Source of the DNA: Mesorhizobium sp. M2A.F.Ca.ET.046.03.2.1
GTDB lineage: Bacteria; Pseudomonadota; Alphaproteobacteria; Rhizobiales; Rhizobiaceae
Direction: 5' to 3'
NCBI RefSeq assembly: GCF_003952425.1
Contig: NZ_CP034449.1
Span: forward strand, 2,728,001-2,792,000
Length of the DNA: 64,000 bases
A model generated the notes under the pieces. It ran no database searches, was not told where the DNA came from, and worked only from the letters and a program-made list of their open reading frames with translations. The position numbers and the translations under genes were made by a program. Shown in pieces: positions 27,044-36,426 of this stretch. How positions within the stretch are numbered: the stretch's first letter is position 1; the number at the start of each line of letters is the position of its first letter.

Positions 27044-27861
27044 TGACTGACGCCGTTCCGCTCATCGAACTGCGCAACGTCACCCGCCGCTTCGGCTCGG
27101 TGACGGCGCTGCGCGACATGTCGTTCGCCGCGCATGCCAGCGAGGTGCACTGCCTGCTCGGCGACAATGGCGCCGGCAAGTCGACGCTGATCAAGACGCT
27201 GTCGGGCGTGCACACGCCGAGCGAAGGCCAGATGTATGTCGACGGCAAGCCGGTGACCTTCACCTCGCCGCGCCAGGCGCTCGACGCCGGCATCGCCACG
27301 GTCTTCCAAGACCTGTCGATGATCCCGCTGATGAGCATCACGCGCAATTTCTTCCTTGGCCGCGAACCGGTGAAAGGCTGGGGGCCGGCCAGGCGTATCG
27401 ACATGAAGACGGCCGACGCGATCGTCTATGACCAGCTCGGCAAGATCGGCATCAATGTGCGCGACCCGCAGCAGGCTGTCGGCACGCTTTCCGGCGGCGA
27501 GCGGCAATGCGTGGCGATCGCGCGCGCCGTCTATCACGGCGCCAGGGTGCTGATCCTCGACGAGCCGACCTCGGCGCTCGGGGTGCACCAGGCCTCGATC
27601 GTGCTGCGCTATGTGGCGCAGGCGCGCCAGCGCGGGCTCGCCGTCATCTTCATCACCCACAACATCCATCACGCCTATCCGATCGGCGATGTCTTCACCA
27701 TGCTCAACCGCGGCCGCTCGCTCGGCACGTTCCGCAAGGGCGACATCAGCGAGAAGGAGGTGCTGGACATGATGGCCGGCGGCCGCGAGATCCGCGAATT
27801 GCAGCAGGAGCTGGAGCGCTTCACCAAGCCGAGATCCGGCGCGGAAGCGGTCACCTCCTGA
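27043..27861 (+). CDS. Sugar/cyclitol ABC transporter ATPase, single domain (system A)
   Basis: 272 residues with one nucleotide-binding domain: Walker [10 protein letters not shown], signature [14 protein letters not shown], Walker [13 protein letters not shown], switch His in THNIHH. Ribose-type systems usually have a double-domain ATPase; this half-size form would work as a homodimer. It closely resembles the ATPase of system C (55154-55924). It is 20 bases ahead of the inositol-dehydrogenase paralog. Confidence 0.87.
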   Translation: MTDAVPLIELRNVTRRFGSVTALRDMSFAAHASEVHCLLGDNGAGKSTLIKTLSGVHTPSEGQMYVDGKPVTFTSPRQALDAGIATVFQDLSMIPLMSITRNFFLGREPVKGWGPARRIDMKTADAIVYDQLGKIGINVRDPQQAVGTLSGGERQCVAIARAVYHGARVLILDEPTSALGVHQASIVLRYVAQARQRGLAVIFITHNIHHAYPIGDVFTMLNRGRSLGTFRKGDISEKEVLDMMAGGREIRELQQELERFTKPRSGAEAVTS

Positions 27862-27881
27862 AAGACTGAAAAGAGAGAAAA

Positions 27882-28874
27882 ATGATCGACGCCGCATTGT
27901 TCGGCGCCGGGCTGATCGGCTCGGTGCATGCGAAAAATCTTGCCCGCCATCCGGATGTGCACCTGCGCACCATCGTGGACCCGCGCCGCGACGCGGCCGA
28001 GCGGATCGCGGCCGGCACAGGCGCCGAGATCGCCGATACCGCGACGGTGATTAACGACCCGTCGATCAAGGCGGTGGTGATCGCGTCGGCCACCCGCACG
28101 CATGCCGAGCTGATCATCGAAGCCGCCGCCAAGGGCAAGGCGATCTTCTGCGAGAAGCCGATCGACCTCGACATCGCCAGCACGGACCAGTGCCTGGCTG
28201 CCGTGGAGAAGGCCGGCGTGCCGCTGCAGATCGGTTTCAACCGGCGCTTCGATCCGTCCTTCGCCGCTGTCAAGAAAAGGATCGACGCCGGCGAGATTGG
28301 CGCGGTCGAGCAGGTGATCATCACCAGCCGCGACCCTGAGCCGGAAACCGAGGAAGCGCTGGCCGGCGGCGGCGGCGTGTTCCGCGAGATGACCATCCAT
28401 GATTTCGACATGGCGCGCTTTCTGCTCGGCGAGGAGCCGGTGGAGCTCTTCGCCACCGGCTCCTCGCTGGTCGAGTCCTACTACGCCAGGCTCGGCGACT
28501 ACGACACGGCGATGTTCATCCTGCGCACGGCGTCCGGCCGGCAGTGCCACATCAACAACAGCGTGCGCGCCGTCTATGGCTACGACCAGCGCATCGAGGT
28601 GCATGGCGCGAAGGGCATGCTGCAGGCCGGCAACCGCACGCCGACCTCGGTCAGCCTCAGCGGCGAGAGCGGGATCGCGGCCGACCGGCCGCTCTATTTC
28701 TTCGTCGAGCGCTATGCCGAATCCTACGAGGCCGAGCTCGACCATTTCATCCAGTCGGTCGCCGCGGGCCGGACGCCGGCGGTCGGCGCGGCGGACGGAC
28801 GCAAGGCGATGATCCTATGCGAAGCCGCCCTTGCCTCGGCGAAATCCGGCCGATTCGAGCCTGTCCGGTTCTGA
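27882..28874 (+). CDS. iolG: Inositol 2-dehydrogenase-like Gfo/Idh/MocA protein (system A)
   Basis: 330 residues. NAD-binding motif GAGLIGSVHA, catalytic-site CEKPIDLD (EKP motif) and GFNRRFDPSF, MTIHDFDMARFL and YGYDQRIEVHGAKGM, all as in IolG. It would oxidise myo-inositol or a related cyclitol to the keto form with NAD. A second IolG-like protein is encoded at 54087-55079, also right after a single-domain ATPase. It ends the operon 24868-28874. The two paralogs may differ in cyclitol preference. Confidence 0.84.
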   Translation: MIDAALFGAGLIGSVHAKNLARHPDVHLRTIVDPRRDAAERIAAGTGAEIADTATVINDPSIKAVVIASATRTHAELIIEAAAKGKAIFCEKPIDLDIASTDQCLAAVEKAGVPLQIGFNRRFDPSFAAVKKRIDAGEIGAVEQVIITSRDPEPETEEALAGGGGVFREMTIHDFDMARFLLGEEPVELFATGSSLVESYYARLGDYDTAMFILRTASGRQCHINNSVRAVYGYDQRIEVHGAKGMLQAGNRTPTSVSLSGESGIAADRPLYFFVERYAESYEAELDHFIQSVAAGRTPAVGAADGRKAMILCEAALASAKSGRFEPVRF

Positions 28875-28888
28875 CACGTTTGCCTGGC

Positions 28889-29998
28889 CTACCTCACATC
28901 GACCCAGCGCTGCTCCTGGAAGGAGCGCGCCATGGCATGCACGGTGCGCTCGATCTCCAGCCCCTCGTCGAAGTCGATGATGCGGGCCGGCTTGCCGGCG
29001 ATGCGCATCAAAAGCTCGCGGCATTCGATCATCTTGAGGTCGTTGAAGCCGAGGCCATGGCCGGGCGCCGGCAGGAAGGAATCGTAGGGCTTGTGATGCG
29101 GCGCCACCAGGATGGTGCGGTAGCCCTGCTCGGTCGGCCGGTCGGCGGTGAGGTAGAGCTGGAACTCGTTCATCCGCTCCTGGTCGTAGAGGATCGAACC
29201 CTTCGAGCCGAATATCTGGATGGCGATGCGGCCCTTGCGGCCCCAGGCCGAGCGGTTGACCAGCAGCGTGCCGGCGACACCGTTTTCGAGATGCATGAGC
29301 ACGCTGGCGATATCATAGGTCTCGACCGCGCGGCGGGCGCCCGAAGCGGTCTTGCGGTCGGCATAGGGTTTGGCCATGTCGCACATGACGCGCGAAACGC
29401 GGCCGAACAGTACCTTGATCAGCGACAGCGGATGGACGGCGAAATCGTCGAGCGCGCCGTAACCGGACGAAGCCTCGTGCTTCCAGAAGAACAGCGCTTC
29501 CGGGTCGGCCATGAAGTCCTCGTCCATCTCGATACGCACAAGGTTGATGTCGCCGATGATCTTTTCCTCGAGCAGCGCGCCGATATGGCGGATGGCGGGG
29601 TTCTGGATGTAGTTGTAGCCGAGCCCGGCGACCCTGCCGGATTTCCTGGCCGCGGCCGCCATGGTCTCGGCCTCGGCGAAACTCGGCGCCATCGGCTTCT
29701 CGCACCACAGATGCTTGCCGGCTTCGAGGATGGCGATCGCCATCTCGGGATGGAACTGGTTCGGCGTGGTCAGCGAGACGACATCGACCTCCGGATCGTT
29801 GACCACGGCGCGCCAGTCCCCGGAGCCCTTGGCGAAGCCGAACTCGCCGGCCTTGCGCCGGGCCAACTCGTCATTCACCTCGCCCAGATGCACCAGTTTC
29901 GGCTTGTCGACATCGGGAAAGACGGTGCTCACCGCGTTCCAGGCGATGGCGTGGCACTTGCCCATGAAGCCCGTGCCGATGAGGCCCACTCCGACCAT
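28889..29998 (-). CDS. Gfo/Idh/MocA-family oxidoreductase
   Basis: 369 residues. N-terminal NAD-binding motif GLIGTGFMGKCHA, CEKPMAPS (EKP), and FAVHPLSLIKVLFG with YEL-type C-terminal domain segments (SAWGRKGRIAIQIFGSKGSI). Larger and distinct from the IolG paralogs. It faces system A convergently and is divergent from iolR with a 137-base promoter region, as in rhizobia where an IolR-controlled cyclitol dehydrogenase flanks iolR. Likely substrate: scyllo- or another inositol isomer, by context. Confidence 0.8.
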   Translation of the reverse strand: MVGVGLIGTGFMGKCHAIAWNAVSTVFPDVDKPKLVHLGEVNDELARRKAGEFGFAKGSGDWRAVVNDPEVDVVSLTTPNQFHPEMAIAILEAGKHLWCEKPMAPSFAEAETMAAAARKSGRVAGLGYNYIQNPAIRHIGALLEEKIIGDINLVRIEMDEDFMADPEALFFWKHEASSGYGALDDFAVHPLSLIKVLFGRVSRVMCDMAKPYADRKTASGARRAVETYDIASVLMHLENGVAGTLLVNRSAWGRKGRIAIQIFGSKGSILYDQERMNEFQLYLTADRPTEQGYRTILVAPHHKPYDSFLPAPGHGLGFNDLKMIECRELLMRIAGKPARIIDFDEGLEIERTVHAMARSFQEQRWVDVR

Positions 29999-30033
29999 GT
30001 CGATTGTCTCCGAGACGAAGGAAATACTGGTGT

Positions 30034-30077
30034 GGATTGATTAGTCCATTTTGGCTGCGAATGGAACATACAAATCA
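30034..30077. promoter_or_regulatory. Candidate IolR operators between the dehydrogenase gene and iolR
   Basis: TGGATTGATTAGTCCA (30034-30049) is a palindrome of form TGGA-N8-TCCA, and TGGAACATACAAATCA (30062-30077) resembles the iolC site TGGAATTAATATTTCA. Their centres are 28 bases apart. They lie in the divergent promoter region of 28889-29998 and iolR, so autoregulation is plausible. Confidence 0.45.
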
Positions 30078-30135
30078 TTTTTTATGGTGTTCTTGCGCGA
30101 ACTCGCTATGATGAGGCAGGAGAGGGACAGACCTT

Positions 30136-31002
30136 ATGGGCGCGGACGGAGTGACGATGGACGAACGGGTGCCTCGCGATTTCGAAACGCTGCGCGCGAC
30201 GATCCTGGACAGGCGCGCGAGCCTGCCCAAGCGCATCGCGCAGATCGCCGCCTATGCGCTCGACAACCCCGACGATATCGCCTTCGGCACGGCGGCGAGC
30301 ATCGCCGCCTCGGCCGGCGTCCAGCCCTCGACGCTGATCCGTTTTGCCCAGCAGCTCGGCTTCGACGGCTTCACCAGCCTGCAGCAGGTTTTCCGCGAGC
30401 GGCTGCGCGAGCGCAACTCCTCCTATGACGAAAGGCTGGCGGCGCTGCGTGCCAAGGCGGAGGAAGGCGCCGGCCACCGGGCAATCTTCGACGGCTTCGT
30501 CGCCGCCGCCAGCACCTCACTCAGCGACATTTCGCGTGCGTTGAACGACGCGCATTTCGAAGAGGCGATCGCACTCCTGGCGAAAGCCGAGACCATTTAT
30601 GTGCTGGCCAAGCGCCGTTCCTATCCGGTCGCCGCCTACATCGCCTATGCGCTCGGCAAGCTCAAAATCCGCAACCAGCTGGTAGAATCGGCCGCGGGGC
30701 TCAATGCCGAGATGATCGGCTTCGCCACGCCGCGCGACGCCGTCATCGCCATCAGCTTCTCGCCTTACGCGCCGGCGACCATCGAGGAGACGCGCGCGAT
30801 CGCAGAAGAGGGCGTGCCGATCGTGGCGATCACCGACTCGTCCTTCTCGCCGCTGGCGCAGTTCGCCAAGGTCTGGTTCGAGGTCGCCGAGGCCGATTTC
30901 GGCGGTTTCCGCTCGATCTCGGCGACGATGGCGCTGGCCATGGCGCTGACCGTTGCCGTCGGCGAAAAGCGCCGCGAAGCCGGGCGCCGGCGTAAGGGCT
31001 GA
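30136..31002 (+). CDS. iolR: RpiR/MurR-family regulator of inositol genes
   Basis: 288 residues from the ATG at 30136; an ATG at 30157 with CGGAG upstream is an alternative start. An HTH_6 domain covers about 15-95 (PKRIAQIAAYALDNPDDIAF, SVQPSTLIRFAQQLGF-like AGVQPSTLIRFAQQLGFDG), followed by a SIS sugar-phosphate isomerase-like domain at about 130-270 (YVLAKRRSYPVAAYIAYALG, IAISFSPYAPATIEE). It is directly upstream of iolC in the same direction. Known rhizobial IolR proteins are RpiR-type repressors of iol genes released by a pathway intermediate. Confidence 0.87.
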   Translation: MGADGVTMDERVPRDFETLRATILDRRASLPKRIAQIAAYALDNPDDIAFGTAASIAASAGVQPSTLIRFAQQLGFDGFTSLQQVFRERLRERNSSYDERLAALRAKAEEGAGHRAIFDGFVAAASTSLSDISRALNDAHFEEAIALLAKAETIYVLAKRRSYPVAAYIAYALGKLKIRNQLVESAAGLNAEMIGFATPRDAVIAISFSPYAPATIEETRAIAEEGVPIVAITDSSFSPLAQFAKVWFEVAEADFGGFRSISATMALAMALTVAVGEKRREAGRRRKG

Positions 31003-31031
31003 ACCCTGCCGGCGGAGTGCTTTTCGGCATG

Positions 31032-31076
31032 GGAACGCTCATTCCATATTGACTGCTGATTGGAATTAATATTTCA
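31032..31076. promoter_or_regulatory. Paired candidate IolR operators upstream of iolC
   Basis: GGAACGCTCATTCC (31032-31045) fits GGAA-N6-TTCC exactly. GGAATTAATATTTC (31062-31075, within TGGAATTAATATTTCA) is a near match. The centres are 30 bases apart, about three helical turns, on the same DNA face. A GGAA-N6-TTCC motif is what I recall for IolR of Sinorhizobium meliloti. They lie 82-126 bases before the iolC start. Confidence 0.65.
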
Positions 31077-31157
31077 TATTGGCGACATCACGCCGTCGCT
31101 GGCGCGCGCTGTCCAAAACGACGCTGCTCTGCACAACAAGGCCGATGGGAGGTTCGA

Positions 31158-33092
31158 ATGGGCGAAGCCGTGGAAGGGAAATACCCGCCGCTCGACGTCA
31201 TCACCATCGGCCGCGCCTCGGTCGATCTCTACGGCCAGCAGATTGGCTCGCGGCTGGAGGACATCACCTCTTTCGCCAAGTCGGTCGGCGGCTGCCCGGC
31301 CAATATTTCCGTCGGCACGGCAAGGCTCGGCCTGCGTTCGGCGCTGCTCACGCGCGTCGGCGACGAGCAGATGGGCCGCTTCATCCGCGAACAGCTTCGG
31401 CGCGAGGGCGTCTCCGTTGACGGGTTGAAGACCGACAAGGAACGGCTGACGGCGCTGGTGCTGCTTTCGGTCGAGAGCGAAGGCGTCTCGCCGATGATTT
31501 TCTACCGCTCCGACTGCGCCGACATGGCGCTGGCCGAAGAGGATATCGACGAGGCCTTCATTGCCTCGGCGCGCTCCGTCGTCGTCACCGGCACGCATTT
31601 CTCGCGGCCGAATTCCGATGCCGCGCAGCGCAAGGCGATCCGGCTGATGAAGGCCCGAGGCGGCAAGGTAGTCTTCGACATCGACTATCGCCCGAACCTC
31701 TGGGGCCTTGCCGGCCATGCCGAAGGTTTCGAGCGTTATGTCAAATCCGACCGTGTCTCAGCGCAGCTGAAGACGGTGCTTCCGGACTGCGATCTCATTG
31801 TCGGCACCGAGGAGGAGATCATGATCGCTTCCGGAGCCGACGACTGTCTGAGCGCGCTGAAGACGATCCGTGCGCTTTCCTCGGCCACCATCGTGCTGAA
31901 GCGCGGCGCCAAGGGCTGCATCGTCTATGACGGCCCGATCAGCGACGACCTCGAGGACGGCATCGTCGGCAAGGGTTTCCCGATCGAGATCTACAATGTG
32001 CTGGGCGCCGGCGACGCCTTCATGTCCGGCTTCCTGCGCGGCTGGCTGGGCGGCGAAAGCTTTGCCACCGCAGCCACCTGGGCCAATGCCTGCGGCGCCT
32101 TTGCGGTGTCGCGCCTGCTCTGCGCGCCGGAATATCCGACCTTCGAGGAGCTGCAGTTCTTCCTGAAGAACGGCAGCAAGCACCTGGCGCTACGCAAGGA
32201 CGAGGCGATCAACCACATCCATTGGGCAACGACACGCAGGCGCGACATTCCTTCGCTGATGGCGCTGGCCTGCGACCATCGCGTGCAGCTGGAGGATGTC
32301 GCGGCCAGGGTGGGCGCCGATCAATCGCGCATTCCGGACTTCAAGGTGCTGACGGTCAAGGCGGCGGCAAAAGTCGCCGCCGGCCGCGACGGCTACGGCA
32401 TGCTGATCGACGAGAAATACGGCCGCGACGCGATGTTCGAATTCGCTCGCCATCCTTTCGCCTGGCTCGGCCGTCCGGTCGAGCTGCCCGGATCGCGGCC
32501 GCTGCGCTTCGAATTCTCGCAGGATATCGGCTCGCAACTCACCGAATGGCCGGTCGACCATTGCATCAAGTGCCTGTGCTTCTATCACCCGGACGATCCG
32601 GAAACGCTCAAAGTCGAGCAGCAGCAGAAGCTGCGCGCGCTGTTCGAGGCGGCGCGGAAAGTCGGCCGCGAACTGCTGGTCGAGATCATCGCCGGTAAGC
32701 ATGGCAAGCTCGACGACACCACCATTCCGCGCGCGCTGGAGGAACTCTATGCGCTGGGCATCAAGCCCGACTGGTGGAAGCTCGAGCCGCAAGCTTCCGC
32801 AGGCGCCTGGGCGAAGATAGAACAGGTGATCGTCAGGAACGACCCATGGTGCCGCGGCGTCGTGCTGCTGGGGCTGGAAGCGCCGCAGGACGAGCTGGTC
32901 GCGGCCTTTGCGGCAACGGCCAATGCGCCGATCGTGAAAGGATTTGCCGTCGGTCGCACCATCTTCATCAACGCCGCCGAACAATGGTTGGCGGGCCGGA
33001 TGTCGGATGACGAGGCCATCGCCGACATGGCGTCCCGTTTCGAACAGTTGACCGAAGCGTGGCTTGCCGCGCGCGGCCGTAAAGCAGCATAA
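31158..33092 (+). CDS. iolC: IolC-DUF2090 fusion: 5-dehydro-2-deoxygluconokinase / aldolase-like
   Basis: 644 residues with GGGAGG before the ATG. Residues 1 to about 335 form a PfkB kinase: GGCPANIS (44-51) and VLGAGDAFMSGF, with GAGD at 283-286. Residues from about 345 to the end (RDIPSLMALACDHRVQLED onward) match DUF2090, related to class I aldolases and thought to act on the kinase product. The protein would phosphorylate 5-dehydro-2-deoxy-D-gluconate and may cleave the phosphate product. First gene of iolCDEB. Confidence 0.9.
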   Translation: MGEAVEGKYPPLDVITIGRASVDLYGQQIGSRLEDITSFAKSVGGCPANISVGTARLGLRSALLTRVGDEQMGRFIREQLRREGVSVDGLKTDKERLTALVLLSVESEGVSPMIFYRSDCADMALAEEDIDEAFIASARSVVVTGTHFSRPNSDAAQRKAIRLMKARGGKVVFDIDYRPNLWGLAGHAEGFERYVKSDRVSAQLKTVLPDCDLIVGTEEEIMIASGADDCLSALKTIRALSSATIVLKRGAKGCIVYDGPISDDLEDGIVGKGFPIEIYNVLGAGDAFMSGFLRGWLGGESFATAATWANACGAFAVSRLLCAPEYPTFEELQFFLKNGSKHLALRKDEAINHIHWATTRRRDIPSLMALACDHRVQLEDVAARVGADQSRIPDFKVLTVKAAAKVAAGRDGYGMLIDEKYGRDAMFEFARHPFAWLGRPVELPGSRPLRFEFSQDIGSQLTEWPVDHCIKCLCFYHPDDPETLKVEQQQKLRALFEAARKVGRELLVEIIAGKHGKLDDTTIPRALEELYALGIKPDWWKLEPQASAGAWAKIEQVIVRNDPWCRGVVLLGLEAPQDELVAAFAATANAPIVKGFAVGRTIFINAAEQWLAGRMSDDEAIADMASRFEQLTEAWLAARGRKAA

Positions 33093-33143
33093 GAAACGGG
33101 CAGCATAAGAAAACGGCGTCAACGAAAGCCGGAGGAAACGACA

Positions 33144-34994
33144 ATGACGAAGACCGTTCGCCTGACGATGGCGCAGGCACTGACCCGCTTTCTCAGCCGG
33201 CAAATGACCGAGCTCGACGGCAAGACGGTGCCGATCTTCGGCGGCGTGTGGGCAATCTTCGGCCATGGCAATGTCGCCGGCATCGGCGAGGCGCTCTACC
33301 AGGTGCGCGACGAACTGCCGACCTTCCGCGCCCATAACGAGCAGGCGATGGCGCATGCGGCGATCGCCTATGGCAAGGCGAATTTCCGCCGCCGCTTCAT
33401 GGCCGCGACCTCTTCGATCGGCCCCGGCGCGCTGAACATGGTGACCGCGGCGGCGCTGGCGCATGTGAACCGGCTGCCCGTCCTGTTCCTGCCCGGCGAT
33501 GTGTTCGCCAACCGCCTGCCCGACCCGGTGCTGCAGCAGGCGGAGGATTTCTCCGACGGCACGGCGAGCGTCAACGACTGCTTCCGGCCCGTGTCGCGCT
33601 ATTTCGATCGCATCACGCGGCCGGAGCAGATCATCCCGGCGCTCAACCGCGCGATGCAGGTGCTGACCGATCCAGCCGAATGCGGCCCGGTGACGCTGTC
33701 GCTCTGCCAGGACGTGCAGGCCGAGGCCTATGATTATCCGGAAAGCCTGTTCGCCGAACGGATCTGGACGCCACGGCGGCTGCGCCCCGACCGCAACGAG
33801 CTTGCGGCCGCCGTCGCGGCGCTGAAAGGGGCGAAGAAGCCGCTGGTGATCGCCGGCGGCGGCGTGCTCTATTCGCAGGCTTCCGATGAACTGGCGAAGC
33901 TGGTGCAGGGCGCCGGCATCCCGGTCTGCGAGACCCAGGGCGGCAAGTCCTCGCTGCCTGACGATCATCCGCTCAACATGGCGGCGGTCGGCGTGACCGG
34001 CACCTCGGCCGCCAACCGGCTGGCGGAGGAGGCCGACGTCGTGCTCGCCGTCGGCACCAGGCTGCAGGATTTCACGACCGGTTCCTGGGCGCTGTTCAAG
34101 AATGCCGGCCGCACCATCATCGGGCTGAACACGCAAGTCTTTGATGCGGGCAAGCACTGGGCGCTGCCGCTGGTCGCCGACGCCGGCGAAGGGCTTTCCG
34201 AACTGGCCGCGGCGCTGAAGGGCTGGACGGCGCCCGCCGCCTGGACCGACAATGCACTGAAGGGCAAGACGGAGTGGCAGGCCGCCGCCGCCAAGGTGAC
34301 GGCTTCGACCAACGCCGCCTACCCTTCCGATGCGCAGGTGATCGGCGCCGTGCAGCGCGCCATGGGCTCGGGCGTGACGCTGCTGAATGCGTCTGGCGGC
34401 CTGCCGGGAGAACTGCACAAACTCTGGCAGGCGGGCGCTCCCGGCTCGTATCATGGGGAATACGGCTTCTCGACCATGGGTTACGAGATCGCCGGCGGGC
34501 TCGGCGCCAAGATGGCCAAGCCTGATCAGGAGGTCGTCGTCATGGTCGGCGACGGCTCCTATCTGATGATGAATTCCGAGATCGCCACCTCGGTGATGCT
34601 TGGCCTGAAGCTCACCATCGTGCTGCTCGACAATCGCGGCTATGGCTGCATCAACCGGCTGCAGATGGCGACCGGCGGCGCCAACTTCAACAATCTCTTG
34701 AAGGACGCGCGCCACGAGGTGCTGCCCGATGTCGATTTCGCCGCGCATGCCGCAAGCATGGGTGCCATCGCCGAGAAGGTGGCGTCGATCGCCGAGCTGG
34801 AAACGGCGCTGGCCAAGGCGAAGAAGAACGACAGGACGACCGTTCTGGTCATAGACACCGATCCGCTGGTTTCGACCGAGGCCGGCGGCCACTGGTGGGA
34901 CGTCGCCGTGCCGGAGGTCTCGGCGCGACGCGAAGTGAACGCAGCGCGCAAAGTCTACGAAGAAAAGCGTCAAATGCAGAAGATCGGAGATTGA
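33144..34994 (+). CDS. iolD: 3D-(3,5/4)-trihydroxycyclohexane-1,2-dione hydrolase
   Basis: 616 residues with GGAGGAAACGACA before the ATG, 51 bases after iolC. ThDP-dependent fold: activating Glu66 in AHNEQAM, and ThDP/Mg motif GDGSYLMMNSE starting at Gly469 and reaching LLDN. It opens the inositol ring by hydrolysing the trihydroxycyclohexanedione to 5-deoxy-glucuronate. The segment HGEYGFSTMGYEIAGG is typical of IolD. The antisense strand is open over most of this gene, but that is a high-GC artefact. Confidence 0.93.
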   Translation: MTKTVRLTMAQALTRFLSRQMTELDGKTVPIFGGVWAIFGHGNVAGIGEALYQVRDELPTFRAHNEQAMAHAAIAYGKANFRRRFMAATSSIGPGALNMVTAAALAHVNRLPVLFLPGDVFANRLPDPVLQQAEDFSDGTASVNDCFRPVSRYFDRITRPEQIIPALNRAMQVLTDPAECGPVTLSLCQDVQAEAYDYPESLFAERIWTPRRLRPDRNELAAAVAALKGAKKPLVIAGGGVLYSQASDELAKLVQGAGIPVCETQGGKSSLPDDHPLNMAAVGVTGTSAANRLAEEADVVLAVGTRLQDFTTGSWALFKNAGRTIIGLNTQVFDAGKHWALPLVADAGEGLSELAAALKGWTAPAAWTDNALKGKTEWQAAAAKVTASTNAAYPSDAQVIGAVQRAMGSGVTLLNASGGLPGELHKLWQAGAPGSYHGEYGFSTMGYEIAGGLGAKMAKPDQEVVVMVGDGSYLMMNSEIATSVMLGLKLTIVLLDNRGYGCINRLQMATGGANFNNLLKDARHEVLPDVDFAAHAASMGAIAEKVASIAELETALAKAKKNDRTTVLVIDTDPLVSTEAGGHWWDVAVPEVSARREVNAARKVYEEKRQMQKIGD

Positions 34995-35012
34995 AGCTGA
35001 CAGCGCAGATCC

Positions 35013-35119
35013 CCTACCTCCCCCTTGTGGGGAGGTCGGACCGAAGGTCCGGGTGGGGGTCGGCGCTGCCCCCTCCCCGCTGCTTCGCAGCGACCCTCAC
35101 CACAAAGGGGGAGGGTAGG
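35013..35119. repeat. Palindromic intergenic repeat between iolD and iolE
   Basis: CCTACCTCCCCCTTGTGG at the left and CCACAAAGGGGGAGGGTAGG at the right form an imperfect inverted repeat over 107 bases, with a GGACCGAAGGTCC inner palindrome and CGCTGCTTCGCAGCG hairpin. It fills the iolD-iolE spacer and places the repeat within a transcribed operon. Confidence 0.75.
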
Positions 35120-35144
35120 AACGAACCGACATTGGAGTGACGAC

Positions 35145-36059
35145 TTGAAAGCCAAACTGGGCATGTCTCCCATCGCATGGTGGAACGACGATCTCGTGGA
35201 ACTGAGCGACGACGTGTCGCTGGAGGAGTGCCTGCGCCAGTCGCGCTCGGCCGGCTTCACCGGCATGGAGATGGGCCGCCGCTTCCCCAACGATCCCAAG
35301 GTGATGCTGCCGATCCTGAAGGAGGCCGACGTCACCCTTTGCGGCGGCTGGTTCTCCGGCACGCTGGTCAACGAGGACCTGGCGAAGAACAAGGACCGCA
35401 TCCAGCCTATGATCGACCTGTTCAAGGCGGTCGACGCGCCCTGCATCGTTTATGGCGAGGTCGGCCGTTCGATCCAGGGCGACCGCTCGAAGCCTTTGGC
35501 CACCAAGCCAAAACTTTCGGACGACGAGATGAAGGCCTATGGCCGGCGCGTCACCGAATTCGGCGAATGGTGCGCGGAGCAGGGCATGCCGCTTTCCTAC
35601 CACCATCACATGGCCGCTGTGGTCGAGACCGAGCCGGAGCTCGATGCCTTCATGCGCAACTCCGGCGAAGGCATCCCGCTTTTGCTCGACGCCGGCCATC
35701 TCGCCTTTGCCGGCGGCGATGTGCTGCGCGCCATCGACAACCATTACAAGCGCATCAACCATGTCCATCTGAAGGATGTGCGCATGGGTGTGATCGAGGG
35801 GCTCGACCGCTCCAAACAGTCCTTCCTCGATGCCGTGGCGCTCGGCGCCTTCACCGTGCCGGGCGACGGCTCGCTCGATTTCGGCGCCATCGTTCAGCGT
35901 TTCGCCGATTATGGCTATGAAGGCTGGTTCGTCGTGGAAGCCGAACAGGATCCTAAGAAGAACCCGCCGCTCAAGATGGCCCAGGTCGGCCACAAGGAGC
36001 TGATGCGAGTGATGACAGCCGCCGGCTACACGGTGGAGACGCAAGGGTTTCCGGCCTGA
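35145..36059 (+). CDS. iolE: Inosose dehydratase
   Basis: 304 residues. The start is taken as TTG 35145, with TTGGAG at 35132-35137 upstream; it yields (M)KAKLGMSPIAWWNDDLVELS, the usual rhizobial IolE N-terminus. Xylose isomerase-like barrel with metal-site segments YHHHMAAVVETEPEL, LLDAGHLAFAGGD, HVHLKDVR and [10 protein letters not shown]. It dehydrates scyllo-inosose to the dione that IolD opens. Paralogous to the protein at 22932-23861. Confidence 0.9.
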   Translation: MKAKLGMSPIAWWNDDLVELSDDVSLEECLRQSRSAGFTGMEMGRRFPNDPKVMLPILKEADVTLCGGWFSGTLVNEDLAKNKDRIQPMIDLFKAVDAPCIVYGEVGRSIQGDRSKPLATKPKLSDDEMKAYGRRVTEFGEWCAEQGMPLSYHHHMAAVVETEPELDAFMRNSGEGIPLLLDAGHLAFAGGDVLRAIDNHYKRINHVHLKDVRMGVIEGLDRSKQSFLDAVALGAFTVPGDGSLDFGAIVQRFADYGYEGWFVVEAEQDPKKNPPLKMAQVGHKELMRVMTAAGYTVETQGFPA

Positions 36060-36123
36060 ACGGTGGATCTGGTCCAGCGCCCGGTTTATCCGTTGCGCTT
36101 TGGGCAAATCCTGGATTGGCGTG

Positions 36124-36336
36124 ATGAAAGACTATGAGCATCCCTTCTTCCGGCCGTTGTGGCGACGCATCGCCGTCGTCGCGGTCTGCCTGATCTGGTC
36201 GGCGATCGAGTTCGCCTCCGGCACGCCGTTCTGGGGCATCATCGCGCTCGGCTTCGCCGGCTATGCGGTGTGGCAGTTTTTCTATCTCTACAAGCCGGCG
36301 GAGGAGGCGAAGCCTCCGGCCGAGCCGAAGGAATGA
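36124..36336 (+). CDS. Small DUF3329-type membrane protein
   Basis: 70 residues from the ATG at 36124 (MKDYEHPFFRPLWRR). Two hydrophobic helices (IAVVAVCLIWSAIEFASG, GIIALGFAGYAVWQFFYLY) and a charged, proline-rich C-terminus EEAKPPAEPKE. Conserved in rhizobia as DUF3329-like; function unknown. It is inserted between iolE and iolB, 64 bases after iolE. Confidence 0.72.
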   Translation: MKDYEHPFFRPLWRRIAVVAVCLIWSAIEFASGTPFWGIIALGFAGYAVWQFFYLYKPAEEAKPPAEPKE

Positions 36337-36426
36337 GGCGGAAGCCATGGCGCGGACGTTTTTGCGGATCGGGTGCTGCGTGCGTCATAGATCGCATACG
36401 TCGGCGATTGGCCGGAACGCACCTCG

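Noticed and set aside
32190..34973. Long antisense frame of 927 codons opposite iolC/iolD
   Set aside because: The sense strand encodes a clear IolD with ThDP motifs. High-GC coding DNA often leaves the complementary frame open, and the antisense product is Arg/Gly/His-rich and unlike any family.
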